This document shows positions 22,728 through 31,284 of a stretch of 37,651 bases of DNA, piece by piece. Source of the DNA: Candidatus Omnitrophota bacterium (GTDB lineage: Bacteria; Omnitrophota; Gorgyraeia; Zapsychrales; Fredricksoniimonadaceae); the NCBI GenBank assembly GCA_013287965.1, contig JABDCU010000016.1, forward strand, positions 1-37,651. Reading direction: 5' to 3'. Both the position numbers and the translations under genes were made by a program. Under the pieces are notes generated by a model. The model had not been told where the DNA came from. It worked only from the letters and a program-made list of their open reading frames with translations, and ran no database searches. Numbering within the stretch: the first letter of the stretch is position 1; the number at the start of each line of letters is the position of its first letter.

Positions 22728-23395
22728 AATTTGGTCGGTGCATCGGGTGCTGCAGGTTGAGTACCAGAGGTAGGCGCCACTACATCTTTGGCAGTATCGT
22801 TCTTGGAATCAAAAGCTGTTTTTTCACCGTATTCATTGTGGCTGATCAAATTACCGTGAAAATAGTGTTCTTCCGTTATGATGCTTCCATTTTCAGCATA
22901 AGTATAAACAGGGCCTTCCAGCAGGCCTTTGCGATAAGTCATCGACTTCTTGGTGATCCCGTTCTTATAAAAAACGGTCTTGGGTCCGTCTAATATGCCA
23001 TTGCTGTAGTGCTCGCGGGCCTTGATCTCACCGGTATCATAATAAAACTCTCCCGTCCCTTCAAGATCATTGTCCGCATAGTTGACTTCGTGTTCCAGTC
23101 CGCCGCTTTCAAAATAAAATTTATCATTTCCCTCACGCAAGCCGTCTGAATAATGCAGCAATTCTTTCAGGGCGCCGGAAGGATAATACATCCTCATCTC
23201 GCCGTCAAGCCTGTAGTTCTCATAATTTTCTTCTCTCACTAAATTCCCGTTGCGGTCATACACATGCCATACTCCCTGGACCGGCGGCTGTGTGCCCCTT
23301 TGCTGTTCATAGAGACGGGCGGGATTAACGCTCTGCGCGTAAGCCAATGGTGCTGCCATCATCAACAATGCCAGCAGGCCAAGATAAATTTTCAT
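22724..23395 (-). CDS. Exported MORN-repeat (YwqK-like) protein
   Basis: 223 residues. Residues 1-20 are a signal peptide ending YAQS. Residues about 40-190 hold around six MORN_2-type repeats of 20-25 residues (for example GNLVREENYENYRLDGEMRM, SGALKELLHYSDGLREGNDK, TGEIKAREHYSNGILDGPKT). A Pro/Thr-rich tail follows (PTSGTQPAAPDAP). Such repeats form extended beta hairpins; family members annotated YwqK antitoxins are mostly of unknown function. The first 71 nt overlap the 3' end of mnmA, and the stop overlaps pgi, so it is transcribed with both. Confidence 0.85.
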   Translation of the reverse strand: MKIYLGLLALLMMAAPLAYAQSVNPARLYEQQRGTQPPVQGVWHVYDRNGNLVREENYENYRLDGEMRMYYPSGALKELLHYSDGLREGNDKFYFESGGLEHEVNYADNDLEGTGEFYYDTGEIKAREHYSNGILDGPKTVFYKNGITKKSMTYRKGLLEGPVYTYAENGSIITEEHYFHGNLISHNEYGEKTAFDSKNDTAKDVVAPTSGTQPAAPDAPTKL

Positions 23396-24503
23396 GTGCT
23401 GATTCTCCTGTTAAAGGCAGGGCCTCATCAATGACAGCCCCTCCCAACACCACATCACCGTCGTAAAAAACCACCGATTGGCCGGGGGTGACGGACTTTT
23501 GCGGTTCTGCAAATTTAACGCTTACCGTGCTCTCATCCACCGGTGTTAAATACGCTTTGACTTCAGGAGAATTATAACGGATTTTGAGCATGACTTCTAT
23601 GGTTTCTTGAGGAATTTCCTTGGCTAACCAATTCATCTGGCCGGCCTTCAAACCGCCGGAATACAGCCGTCTAAGGTCCCCGATATGCACAGCATTGGCC
23701 GCACGGTCCATCTTGTAAACATAAACCGGATAGCCCAGAGCCAGCCCCAATTTATCGCGCTGGCCGATGGTATAATTGGCCAAACCTTTATGCCGGCCTA
23801 TGACTTTTCCGTCCGCATCCACGAACGGCCCAGGGGTCATCGCTTCGGCACCCACCCTGTTTTCGATAAATTTCTTATATCCGGAGGCCGGGACAAAACA
23901 AATGTCCTGGCTTTCGGGTTTCTCGGCGGTATTAAGATTGAATTTATGTGCCAAGGCCCGCACCTCCGGCTTGGTCATGCCGCCCAGCGGAAACATCACT
24001 GACGGCAAGGTCTCTTTTTTCATGCTGTATAAAAAATAAGACTGGTCTTTTTTAGGGTCAACCGCTTTTTTTAATTCATGGCAATTACGCCCTGCGTTAA
24101 ACTCTATCTTGCCGTAATGGCCCGTGGCTAAATACTCCGCGCCCAGGGCCTTGACTTTTTGATAAAGGGTGCCGAATTTCAAATGCTGGTTGCAGCGCAC
24201 ACAGGGATTGGGCGTGCGGCCGTTTAAATACTCGTCGGTAAAATTATCAATGATGTAGGCGTTGATGTCGTGGGCAAAATTAAACACATAGTGCGGGATG
24301 TCAAGGATGTCTGCCGCGCGCTTGGCATCAGCAATGCCGTCAATGCCGCAGCAGGAAGCCTTGCCGTCATTGTGGGTGATGTTAAAACACATGGTCACCC
24401 CGATGGTGTTATAGCCGGCTTCCTTGATCAAGCCTGCCACTACTGAGGAGTCCACACCGCCGCTCATGGCGACGTATACGGTGATGTCTTTGTTAGTCTT
24501 CAT
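23325..24503 (-). CDS. mnmA: tRNA 2-thiouridine synthase MnmA
   Basis: 392 residues. It uses ATP and a persulfide to make s2U34 in tRNA Glu, Gln and Lys. The PP-loop is MSGGVDSS (13-20), the catalytic cysteines are C101 (NPCVRCN) and C202 (SQDICFVP), and TGHYGKIE is also typical. An extra CC pair at 51-52 falls in a loop present in some families. The protein runs about 20 residues past the usual end (VVFYDGDVVLGGAVIDEALPL) into the signal-peptide region of the next gene, a 71-nt overlap. It follows bioA with an 11-nt overlap; the sulfur donor is likely the desulfurase at the head of the same operon. Confidence 0.95.
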   Translation of the reverse strand: MKTNKDITVYVAMSGGVDSSVVAGLIKEAGYNTIGVTMCFNITHNDGKASCCGIDGIADAKRAADILDIPHYVFNFAHDINAYIIDNFTDEYLNGRTPNPCVRCNQHLKFGTLYQKVKALGAEYLATGHYGKIEFNAGRNCHELKKAVDPKKDQSYFLYSMKKETLPSVMFPLGGMTKPEVRALAHKFNLNTAEKPESQDICFVPASGYKKFIENRVGAEAMTPGPFVDADGKVIGRHKGLANYTIGQRDKLGLALGYPVYVYKMDRAANAVHIGDLRRLYSGGLKAGQMNWLAKEIPQETIEVMLKIRYNSPEVKAYLTPVDESTVSVKFAEPQKSVTPGQSVVFYDGDVVLGGAVIDEALPLTGESAHENLSWPAGIVDDGSTIGLRAER

Positions 24504-25779
24504 CTTCTATTGCTCTATATGTAGCCATCAGCAGGAAATCTAATTCTTCGATGGAAATGCTAAGCGGTGGCATGAGCACGATCACATTGCCTAAGGGCCT
24601 TAAAATGACCCCGTATTTACGTAAGCGCTGGCAAACTTTGGCACCTACGCGGTCCTCCAGGCGGCCTTTGAGCTCAATGCCAACCATAAAACCCCTCTGG
24701 CGCACCTCGGCGACAGAAGGGAGATTATAAAACATTTTAAGCGATTTCGCCAAGAATTTTATCTTGGGGCCAAGTTTCGCTAAAGTGCGCTCTTTTTGAA
24801 AAACTTCGAGATTGGCCAGGGCCGCCGCACAACTCAGCGGATTGCCTGTATAGGTGTGGCCATGGAAAAAAGTCTTCTGCTCTTTGTGGTCAAAAATAAA
24901 ACCATCAAAGATCTTTTGCGTGGTCAAGGTCGCGGCCAAAGGCAAATACCCGCCGGTGATCCCTTTGGCCAGGCACAAAAAATCCGGGGACACACCCTCA
25001 TGCTCACAGGCAAACATTTTGCCCGTGCGGCCAAAGCCTGTGGCCACTTCATCAACAATGAGAAAGACATTGTATTTGCGCGTTAAATCACGCATTTTTT
25101 TAAGCGCGCCGTCAGGCCAGACCAGCATGCCGGCCGCGCCCTGCACTAATGGCTCAACCACCAGGGCCGCGATACTATTCCCCCTGGATTTAAACAACCT
25201 TTCTAGCTCTTCTACGGCCTTCCATCCCTGACTTTTAAGGGAAATCGTTTTGAAAATTAATTTATTATAAACTTTATGGAACAGATCAATGCCGCCCACA
25301 CTCACCGAGCCCAAGGTGTCCCCGTGATACGAATTGCTTAAATGAACAAGATGAGTTTTCTTCTTTAACCCGGTGTTTTGCCAATATTGATACGCCATCT
25401 TGATGGCGATCTCAACAGCAGTGGACCCATTGTCCGAATAAAATACTTTCTTCAAACCCTTGGGAGCGATCTTGACCAAGTGCTTGGCCAATTCTATCGA
25501 CGGCGTATTGGATAGACCCAACAGCGTTGAATGGCTTAACTTATCAATTTGTTTCTTGAGCGCTGCATCAATATGAGGATGACGGTGGCCATGGACATTG
25601 ACCCACAAGGATGAAACCCCGTCCATGTAAACATTTCCATCAATGTCCTTGAGATAAACCCCCTCGGCAGAATCAATGATCAAGGGCTCATCTTTGACCC
25701 AATCCTTCATCTGGGTAAAGGGGTGCCAGATATATTCCTTGTCCCATTGTTTTAAACGTTTAATTTGAGATCTTGGCAT
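24493..25779 (-). CDS. bioA: 7,8-diaminopelargonate synthase (DAPA aminotransferase)
   Basis: 428 residues, fold-type I PLP aminotransferase. It converts KAPA to DAPA using SAM as amino donor. The PLP Lys is K272 (LAKGITGGYLP), with VDEVATGFGRTGKMFACEH before it and VFYSDNGSTAVEIAIKM for phosphate binding. WHPFTQMKDW at the N-terminus is characteristic of BioA rather than of other class III enzymes. The start overlaps bioD by 28 nt. Confidence 0.96.
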   Translation of the reverse strand: MPRSQIKRLKQWDKEYIWHPFTQMKDWVKDEPLIIDSAEGVYLKDIDGNVYMDGVSSLWVNVHGHRHPHIDAALKKQIDKLSHSTLLGLSNTPSIELAKHLVKIAPKGLKKVFYSDNGSTAVEIAIKMAYQYWQNTGLKKKTHLVHLSNSYHGDTLGSVSVGGIDLFHKVYNKLIFKTISLKSQGWKAVEELERLFKSRGNSIAALVVEPLVQGAAGMLVWPDGALKKMRDLTRKYNVFLIVDEVATGFGRTGKMFACEHEGVSPDFLCLAKGITGGYLPLAATLTTQKIFDGFIFDHKEQKTFFHGHTYTGNPLSCAAALANLEVFQKERTLAKLGPKIKFLAKSLKMFYNLPSVAEVRQRGFMVGIELKGRLEDRVGAKVCQRLRKYGVILRPLGNVIVLMPPLSISIEELDFLLMATYRAIEDED

Positions 25780-26387
25780 CGGCGTAAAATATTCTTTTGG
25801 CTTAATGGTTTTAAATAAGGAATGATGCCCAACACCTTTATGCCGGATAATTTTTCTATTTCCTCAGGGTTGGTGCGCTCGGGGAGGCTTTTATTTCCGG
25901 GCCTGGTCTGGCAAAATATAATGCCTTTGATCTTCAATCCTCGCCTTTGGGCCTCATTGATCGTCAATAAAGTATGGTTGATCGTGCCTAAACCCAGACG
26001 GCTAACGATGATCACTTGGGCTTTTAGATCAGCGATCAAATCCGCGTTATAATACCCCTTGGCTAACGGCACCATAAGCCCGCCGGCGCCTTCCACTAAA
26101 ACAATATCGTAGCGTGCCTGCATTTTTTTCAGGCAATCCTGCACGCGCTCTTTATTAAATTTGATCTTCGCGCGGCGAAAGGCCAGATGTGGCGATAAAG
26201 GCTCCGGCGCGTAAAACGGGTTGATCGCCTTTAAAAATTGTGCGTCATTGCCGCCACATTGAACGGGCTTCATTATCCCGACACTGTACCCTTGGACCTT
26301 GAGTAAAATGCCCAAGACGTAGGCCGTGACTGTCTTGCCCACGCCTGTGTCCGTCGCTGTTATAAAGATGACCTTACTTTTTGGCAT
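25752..26387 (-). CDS. bioD: Dethiobiotin synthetase
   Basis: 211 residues. It carboxylates DAPA with CO2 and ATP to dethiobiotin. The P-loop TDTGVGKT (12-19) and the conserved LVEGAGGLMVPL are present. GIMKPVQCGG matches the KPVxxG element of the family. Slightly shorter than E. coli BioD, but the core is complete. The start overlaps the bioC stop by 14 nt. Confidence 0.96.
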   Translation of the reverse strand: MPKSKVIFITATDTGVGKTVTAYVLGILLKVQGYSVGIMKPVQCGGNDAQFLKAINPFYAPEPLSPHLAFRRAKIKFNKERVQDCLKKMQARYDIVLVEGAGGLMVPLAKGYYNADLIADLKAQVIIVSRLGLGTINHTLLTINEAQRRGLKIKGIIFCQTRPGNKSLPERTNPEEIEKLSGIKVLGIIPYLKPLSQKNILRRCQDLKLNV

Positions 26388-27141
26388 AAACCCTGATCAC
26401 CTCAAAGGTGGCCCCAACACCCTGAAGATACGAAAATCTTTTGTGATAAATAGAAACAGCCCGGGAAATGGCCTCAGGCCCCAAAAAACCTTCCCGTGGA
26501 AGATTGTTGGCCCCGATAGTTTTAAGCCAGGCCATCAGCTCATGCATATCTTTATATTCAATTTTGACCTGCTCACGGTCCACCTGAGGACCTTTGAATC
26601 CGCTTGCGGCGAGCGCTTCGCGGACTTGGGGCAAATCAGGCAGGCGGGTGAATTGTAATGTCCCTGCCTTGGCTTCATCCAATGACTGAAATAACTCCCG
26701 GCAGGTGTGGTAACCAAAAAGTGTGCAGGCCAAAATCCCGTCGGGCGAGAGCACGCGCCTTGCCTCAGTAAATGCTTTTGTCAAATCCCCTGCCCACTGA
26801 TAGGCCAAATTAGAGATCAAAATATCAAAATGCCCGTCAAAAAAAGGCAAGCATCTGCCATCTGCCAAAACCCAGGCAATGTCATCATGTTTTGAACGCG
26901 CAACTTCAAGCATCCCCGGAGAAAAATCAAGGCCGATGATCTTGGCTTTGGGGAAATGTTCCTTGAGCATGATCGTCAAGTAGCCTGTGCCGCAGCCTAC
27001 ATCCAAAATAGCTGATGGCTTAGGCCCGTTGAGCACCTGGACCAGAAGCTTATCCCCTATTTCCCTGTGCAGACCACAGTTGAGATCATAGCTTCTCGCC
27101 GATTCGCTAAATCCCCGTTGTACTTTAATATTTAAATTCAT
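26374..27141 (-). CDS. bioC: Malonyl-ACP O-methyltransferase
   Basis: 255 residues, class I SAM methyltransferase with motif I ILDVGCGTGYL (46-55) and GLDFSPGMLEVAR. FSESARSYD near the N-terminus is the BioC hallmark. It methylates malonyl-ACP so that it can enter fatty acid synthesis and become pimeloyl-ACP methyl ester. Placed next to a BioH-like hydrolase, which would remove the methyl group. The gap to that gene is 3 nt. Confidence 0.93.
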   Translation of the reverse strand: MNLNIKVQRGFSESARSYDLNCGLHREIGDKLLVQVLNGPKPSAILDVGCGTGYLTIMLKEHFPKAKIIGLDFSPGMLEVARSKHDDIAWVLADGRCLPFFDGHFDILISNLAYQWAGDLTKAFTEARRVLSPDGILACTLFGYHTCRELFQSLDEAKAGTLQFTRLPDLPQVREALAASGFKGPQVDREQVKIEYKDMHELMAWLKTIGANNLPREGFLGPEAISRAVSIYHKRFSYLQGVGATFEVIRVYAKK

Positions 27142-27144
27142 TAT

Positions 27145-27945
27145 TTAATTTAACAAAAAATCTTCCAGCAGGCGGTTGTACTCTTTTGCCTCAACTAAAA
27201 AAGGCAAGTGGCCGCACCCTTCCATAAAATCAAACCTGGCGTTATGCGTGTGCCCGGCCACCCAATCCATGATCACACGCGGGCAAATATAATCCTCTGT
27301 TCCGGTGATAAATTGCAACGGACAGATCATCGAGGCAATGCGGTCGCGCAGGTCCGCCTTTTCTAGAATATCCAAAAAATGTTTTAACGCTTCCCGGCGC
27401 GGCAAGGGGCTATTTTGAAGCATGGCCTTGAGCAATTTAAACCGTTCACTTTCACGTTCTTTCATGGTAAATAAAGAACGGAAAAAAATCTCCAGTATGG
27501 AAGCATACTCCCCGTCGAATTGATGACTAAGGGTCCGTATTCTCTCGATGTCTAAACCCGCGGGATAATTAGGGCCGCGGGCGAACTTAGGGATAGAGCC
27601 CACCATGGAAAGCCGCATGATATCCTGAGGAATCATACGGTAAAGCTCCAGGGCCACCAAACCTCCCAGGGATGAGGCGACCAAAGAAAATTGGGAAATC
27701 CCAAGGCTGTTTAAAATTTGGCGGATATCATGGGCCATTTCCGTTAAGGTCACCGGCATCCAGCTGCTTTGGCCATGGCCCGGCAAATCCAAGGTCAGCA
27801 CTTGAAAATCGGTCTGCAGGAAATCTTTTTGTGCCTGCCAAATATAGCCTGACGCGCCCAGGCCATGGACCATGACGATGGGCTCGCCCGCGCCGGAGAT
27901 TTCATAATGCCAATCCAAACCTCTGTGTGTTTTAAAAAAAGGCAC
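27145..27945 (-). CDS. Alpha/beta hydrolase, probable pimeloyl-ACP methyl esterase
   Basis: 266 residues with a standard alpha/beta hydrolase fold: oxyanion segment VMVHGLGAS, PGHGQSS, nucleophile elbow VASSLGG (S92; the first elbow residue is Ala rather than Gly), acid near GTEDYICP and His in GCGHLPFL. Position between bioF and bioC argues that it does the BioH step, freeing pimeloyl-ACP, though sequence alone would not separate it from other esterases. GTG start overlapping the bioF stop (TAGTG). Confidence 0.85.
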   Translation of the reverse strand: MPFFKTHRGLDWHYEISGAGEPIVMVHGLGASGYIWQAQKDFLQTDFQVLTLDLPGHGQSSWMPVTLTEMAHDIRQILNSLGISQFSLVASSLGGLVALELYRMIPQDIMRLSMVGSIPKFARGPNYPAGLDIERIRTLSHQFDGEYASILEIFFRSLFTMKERESERFKLLKAMLQNSPLPRREALKHFLDILEKADLRDRIASMICPLQFITGTEDYICPRVIMDWVAGHTHNARFDFMEGCGHLPFLVEAKEYNRLLEDFLLN

Positions 27946-29096
27946 TATAGTCCCTTCATCGCGTTTAACAATTGCTCTAAATCCTCTTGGGTGTGCGTGA
28001 CCGTCACTGTAAGCCGAAGCCTCGAGGTACCCATCGGCACCGTCGGCGGTCGTATGGCATGCACAAAAATGCCCTTCTGCAATAATTGCTTGGACATGGC
28101 CACCGCCTGCACAGGGTCTTTGACTAAAATGGGTATGATGGGTGTGCTGGAATTCATCGTATCAAATCCCATCATCCCAAGCCGCGCGCGCAGATGGTCC
28201 GTGTTCTCCTGCAGATTGAAACGCAATTGATCTCCCTGACGGATAATTTGTAAAGCCGTCCGTGCCGCCTGGGCCAAGGCCGGCGGCATGGCCGTCGTAT
28301 AAATAAAACTGCGGCTTTTATTGATCAGAAAATCGCGCAATACCTTTGTGCCGCAAACATAGGCCCCAAAACATCCCGCGGCTTTGGACAAGGTGCCCAT
28401 CTGAACATCCACCTGCCATTCAAGCCCAAGCTCCTCGACCAACCCACTGCCGTGTTTGCCCAACACACCAAAGGCATGCGCCTCATCAACCATCACTGTC
28501 GCCTCGTAGCGACGGGCCATATCAACGATCTCCTTGAGCGGCGCCCTGTCCCCATCCATGCTAAAAACAGTGTCTGTCACGATCAGTTTGCGCTGCGTGA
28601 CAGGAAGATATTTTAAAATTTCTTCTAAAGCCTGCATATCCGCGTGCGGATAACGCACCAATTTAGCACGGCTTAAAATGGTCCCGTCAATGATAGATGC
28701 ATGGTTTAATTTATCACTAAGCACAACACTACGACGGTCCATCAGCGCCGGGATAATGCCGGTATTGGCCATATATCCGCTGGAGTAAACCAAGGCGCTT
28801 TCGGTATTTTTAAACTGTGCCAGATCTGCTTCCAGCTTCTCATGGGGGGCCATATTGCCGCAGATCGATCTTGACGCACCGGAGCCAAAACCATGCTCCT
28901 TGACCGCTTCGATCGCTGCTGCCTTGATACGCGCGTCATTGGCCAGCCCAAGATAATCATTGGAACAAAAATTCAATACCCGTTTGCCTTCAAGAGTGAT
29001 CTGTCTTCCTTGAGGGGAATCGACCGTCTTAAGAGCGCGGTATATTCCTGAACTTTCCAGGTCCTGCAGGTCTTTTTTTAAAAAGGTTGTATTCAT
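27945..29096 (-). CDS. bioF: 8-amino-7-oxononanoate (KAPA) synthase
   Basis: 383 residues from the ATG at 29096. It condenses pimeloyl-ACP with alanine, with PLP. Features are NFCSNDYLGLAND, GSGASRSICGN, VDEAHAFGVLGKHGSGL and the PLP Lys in MGTLSKAAGCFG. The frame stays open upstream to an ATG at 29135, but those 13 residues (MSFPRKRESIIEF) come from the palindromic repeat and are absent from normal BioF N-termini, so the inner ATG is chosen. No strong ribosome site precedes either start. Confidence 0.94.
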   Translation of the reverse strand: MNTTFLKKDLQDLESSGIYRALKTVDSPQGRQITLEGKRVLNFCSNDYLGLANDARIKAAAIEAVKEHGFGSGASRSICGNMAPHEKLEADLAQFKNTESALVYSSGYMANTGIIPALMDRRSVVLSDKLNHASIIDGTILSRAKLVRYPHADMQALEEILKYLPVTQRKLIVTDTVFSMDGDRAPLKEIVDMARRYEATVMVDEAHAFGVLGKHGSGLVEELGLEWQVDVQMGTLSKAAGCFGAYVCGTKVLRDFLINKSRSFIYTTAMPPALAQAARTALQIIRQGDQLRFNLQENTDHLRARLGMMGFDTMNSSTPIIPILVKDPVQAVAMSKQLLQKGIFVHAIRPPTVPMGTSRLRLTVTVTHTQEDLEQLLNAMKGL

Positions 29097-29104
29097 AAAT
29101 TCTA

Positions 29105-30082
29105 TTATGGATTCCCGCTTTCGCGGGAATGACAAATTAAAACATCCCCCGCGGTTTTCTTGACGATGAGGCCGTTATCTTTGCGGATCAAAAGGGCGCC
29201 ATCCTCGTCCAGATCAATGGCTTGGCCCTCGATAATACCAGCGGGATCTGTGATCCGTATCCGCTTATTGAGCGTGGCGCTACGCTTTTTCCATTCTTCC
29301 ATGACCTGGGCAAAATCATGGTGTAAAAGTTTTGAATACCACTTTTCCAAGGAACGTAAAATAGCCTGGAAAACCTGCACGCGCTCAAAGGTGCGGCCCG
29401 CGGCAATCTTTAAAGAACTTGACCCTGAAGGTAATTGATGCGGCGATGCATTGACATTAAGGCCGATGCCCACGACGACGAATTTGACCTGGTCGGATTC
29501 CGCGCGCAGCTCCGTCAAAATACCCGCCAGCTTGCGATTTTCCAGGAGAATGTCATTGGGCCATTTGATCAAGGGCCGAAGATCGCTGATGCCTTCGATG
29601 GCTTCAGCCAAGGCCACGGCTGACATCAATGTCAATTGTGACAGTTGATTGAGCGGCAGGCTTGGGCGCAGGACAAAAGAAAAATATAATCCGCGGGCCT
29701 TGGGCGAGGCCCACACGCGCCCCAGACGGCCGCGGCCTTTGGATTGGGCTTCCGCGACAACCACCGTACCCTCGGGGCATTGTTCCATTCCTAACCGAAA
29801 AGCTTCGTCCATGGTGGAAGTGACAGTATCTAAGACAACGATCTTTTTACCAAGGACCTTCGTGTTAAGGCCGGATTGGATCTCATAACCCAGGAGTTTG
29901 TCGGGACAGGTCACCAGCTGGTAACCTAAATGCGGGACAGCGGCGATCTCATAGCCCTGGCTGCGCAGCTCCTGCATGTGCTTCCAGATGGCGGCCCGCG
30001 ACATCTTCAGCCGCTGGCTCATTTCCTCGCCGGAAATATATCCGTCACTTTCTTTTAAGAATTGGATGATGCGTTCTTGCAT
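29105..30082 (-). CDS. birA: Biotin-protein ligase / biotin operon repressor
   Basis: 325 residues, the bifunctional form. Residues 1-55 are a winged helix (ISGEEMSQRLKMSRAAIWKHM), and residues about 75-260 the ligase with GRGRLGR (116-122) and LIKWPNDILL. A C-terminal SH3-like domain follows (RIRITDPAGIIEGQAIDLDEDG). It makes biotinyl-AMP, biotinylates carboxylase BCCP and, when loaded, represses bio genes. The final ten residues (ICHSRESGNP) come from a palindromic repeat whose edge supplies the stop. The start overlaps the desulfurase by 28 nt. A matching operator lies at the operon promoter. Confidence 0.95.
   Translation of the reverse strand: MQERIIQFLKESDGYISGEEMSQRLKMSRAAIWKHMQELRSQGYEIAAVPHLGYQLVTCPDKLLGYEIQSGLNTKVLGKKIVVLDTVTSTMDEAFRLGMEQCPEGTVVVAEAQSKGRGRLGRVWASPKARGLYFSFVLRPSLPLNQLSQLTLMSAVALAEAIEGISDLRPLIKWPNDILLENRKLAGILTELRAESDQVKFVVVGIGLNVNASPHQLPSGSSSLKIAAGRTFERVQVFQAILRSLEKWYSKLLHHDFAQVMEEWKKRSATLNKRIRITDPAGIIEGQAIDLDEDGALLIRKDNGLIVKKTAGDVLICHSRESGNP
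29108..29134. repeat. Palindromic repeat at the birA-bioF junction
   Basis: Same palindrome as at 2203-2228. It encodes the last residues of BirA (HSRESGNP, then TAA immediately after the repeat) and lies just upstream of the bioF ATG in another frame. Confidence 0.92.
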
Positions 30083-31200
30083 TTTAATTTCAACTGCTCC
30101 AAGAAATACGTGATGTCCTCATCCGTAGTCCAGCGGCCCACGGTCACGCGCAAGGAACCTAAGGCCATTTCATCACTTAAACCCATGGCTTTGAGCACAT
30201 GCGAGGGCCCTAATTGTCCCCAAGTGCAGGCCGAGCCCATGGACACGGCCACACCCGCCAAATCCAGGGCGCTGACAAGTTCCTCGCCGTTGATACCGGA
30301 AAAAGAAAAATGGGCATTATTAGGCAGGCGTTTTTCACGGTGCCCGTTAAGCACAGCTGAAGGAATATTTTTTAAAACAAAATCAATGACCCTGTCACGT
30401 AAAACTGCTTCCCTTAGGGCGTCCCCTGACATTTGCGCTTTACAAAGTTTAATGGCCTCACCTGAGCCGACAATCCCCGCAACATTATGCGTGCCTGCAC
30501 GGCGGCCCCGTTCCTGGTCCCCGCCTAAAATAAACGCGGGACACTCAACGCCTTGACGGATATATAAAGCACCCACCCCCTGAGGCCCATAAAATTTATG
30601 CGCCGAAAGGGAAAGAAAATCACAACAAATATCTTTCACATTCACCGGTATATGCCCGATGGTCTGGGTGGCATCCACCAAAAAATAAACGCCGCGCTCA
30701 CGGCATAAACGCCCCACTTCATTGACAGGCTGTAAAGTGCCTATCTCATTATTGGCATGTTGAAGACAGACAAGGATAGTGTCCGGCCGCAATGCGGATC
30801 TCATATCTTCATGCGCAACAATGCCATCAGCCTTGGGCTTGACATAGCTGACTTGAAAACCATCCTGCTCCAGCCGATGCAAGGGCCCTAACACTGAATG
30901 ATGTTCGATGGCAGAGGCAATAATATGCTTTCCCTTGCCTTTTAAGGCACGGGCAGCAGAAAAAATAGCGTGATTATTGCCTTCACTGGCGCCGCTGGTG
31001 AAAATAATTTCCGTGGGGACGGCGCCTATGAGAGCCGCTAATGTTTCACGGGCATCCTCAATGGCTTTACGGGCCTGGCGGCCCTGCTTGTGCGGACTTG
31101 ACGCGTTGCCGCTTTGCTCGAAGAAAAAGGGCCGCATGGCCTCGAGCACACGAGGGTCGCAGGCTGTGCTTGCGGCATGGTCTAAATAAATGGGGCGCAT
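30055..31200 (-). CDS. Cysteine desulfurase (IscS/NifS type)
   Basis: 381 residues, PLP class V. It removes sulfur from cysteine as an enzyme-bound persulfide. The N-terminus is YLDHAASTACDP, the PLP Lys is K202 (SAHKFYGPQG), the persulfide Cys is C325 (GSACTWGQLGPSHVL), and the substrate site is RRAGTHNV. First gene of the biotin operon. It could supply sulfur for iron-sulfur clusters of BioB and for MnmA, encoded later in the same run. The name iscS versus nifS cannot be settled from this window. Confidence 0.94.
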   Translation of the reverse strand: MRPIYLDHAASTACDPRVLEAMRPFFFEQSGNASSPHKQGRQARKAIEDARETLAALIGAVPTEIIFTSGASEGNNHAIFSAARALKGKGKHIIASAIEHHSVLGPLHRLEQDGFQVSYVKPKADGIVAHEDMRSALRPDTILVCLQHANNEIGTLQPVNEVGRLCRERGVYFLVDATQTIGHIPVNVKDICCDFLSLSAHKFYGPQGVGALYIRQGVECPAFILGGDQERGRRAGTHNVAGIVGSGEAIKLCKAQMSGDALREAVLRDRVIDFVLKNIPSAVLNGHREKRLPNNAHFSFSGINGEELVSALDLAGVAVSMGSACTWGQLGPSHVLKAMGLSDEMALGSLRVTVGRWTTDEDITYFLEQLKLKCKNASSNS

Positions 31201-31209
31201 AAGGAAACT

Positions 31210-31238
31210 ATAATAGCCAACGCGGGAAGGATTGTCAA
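31210..31238 (-). promoter_or_regulatory. Promoter of the desulfurase-birA-bio operon
   Basis: Minus strand: -35 TTGACA (31233-31238, full consensus), 17-nt spacer, -10 TATTAT (31210-31215). The ATG at 31200 follows the -10 by only 9 nt, so the leader is at most a few nucleotides. Confidence 0.75.
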
Positions 31239-31263
31239 CTACGATGGGAACGGGGGTTTACAA
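31232..31263. promoter_or_regulatory. BirA-type operator overlapping the -35 box
   Basis: Plus strand: TTGTCAACT (31232-31240), 14 nt, GGTTTACAA (31255-31263). The right half is the exact BirA half-site; the left half matches its complement at 7 of 9 positions. The known bacterial BirA consensus is TTGTAAACC-N14/15-GGTTTACAA. The left half contains the complement of the -35 hexamer, so binding would block RNA polymerase. Confidence 0.72.
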
Positions 31264-31284
31264 TGAAAGAGTACCAAAAAATAA

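Noticed and set aside
2203-29134. CRISPR repeats, because of the repeated palindrome.
   Set aside because: Copies are thousands of bases apart, not in a spaced array, and no cas gene is present.
29097-29135. Longer bioF start (MSFPRKRESIIEF).
   Set aside because: These residues are a translation of the palindromic repeat and have no counterpart in BioF; the ATG at 29096 gives the normal N-terminus.
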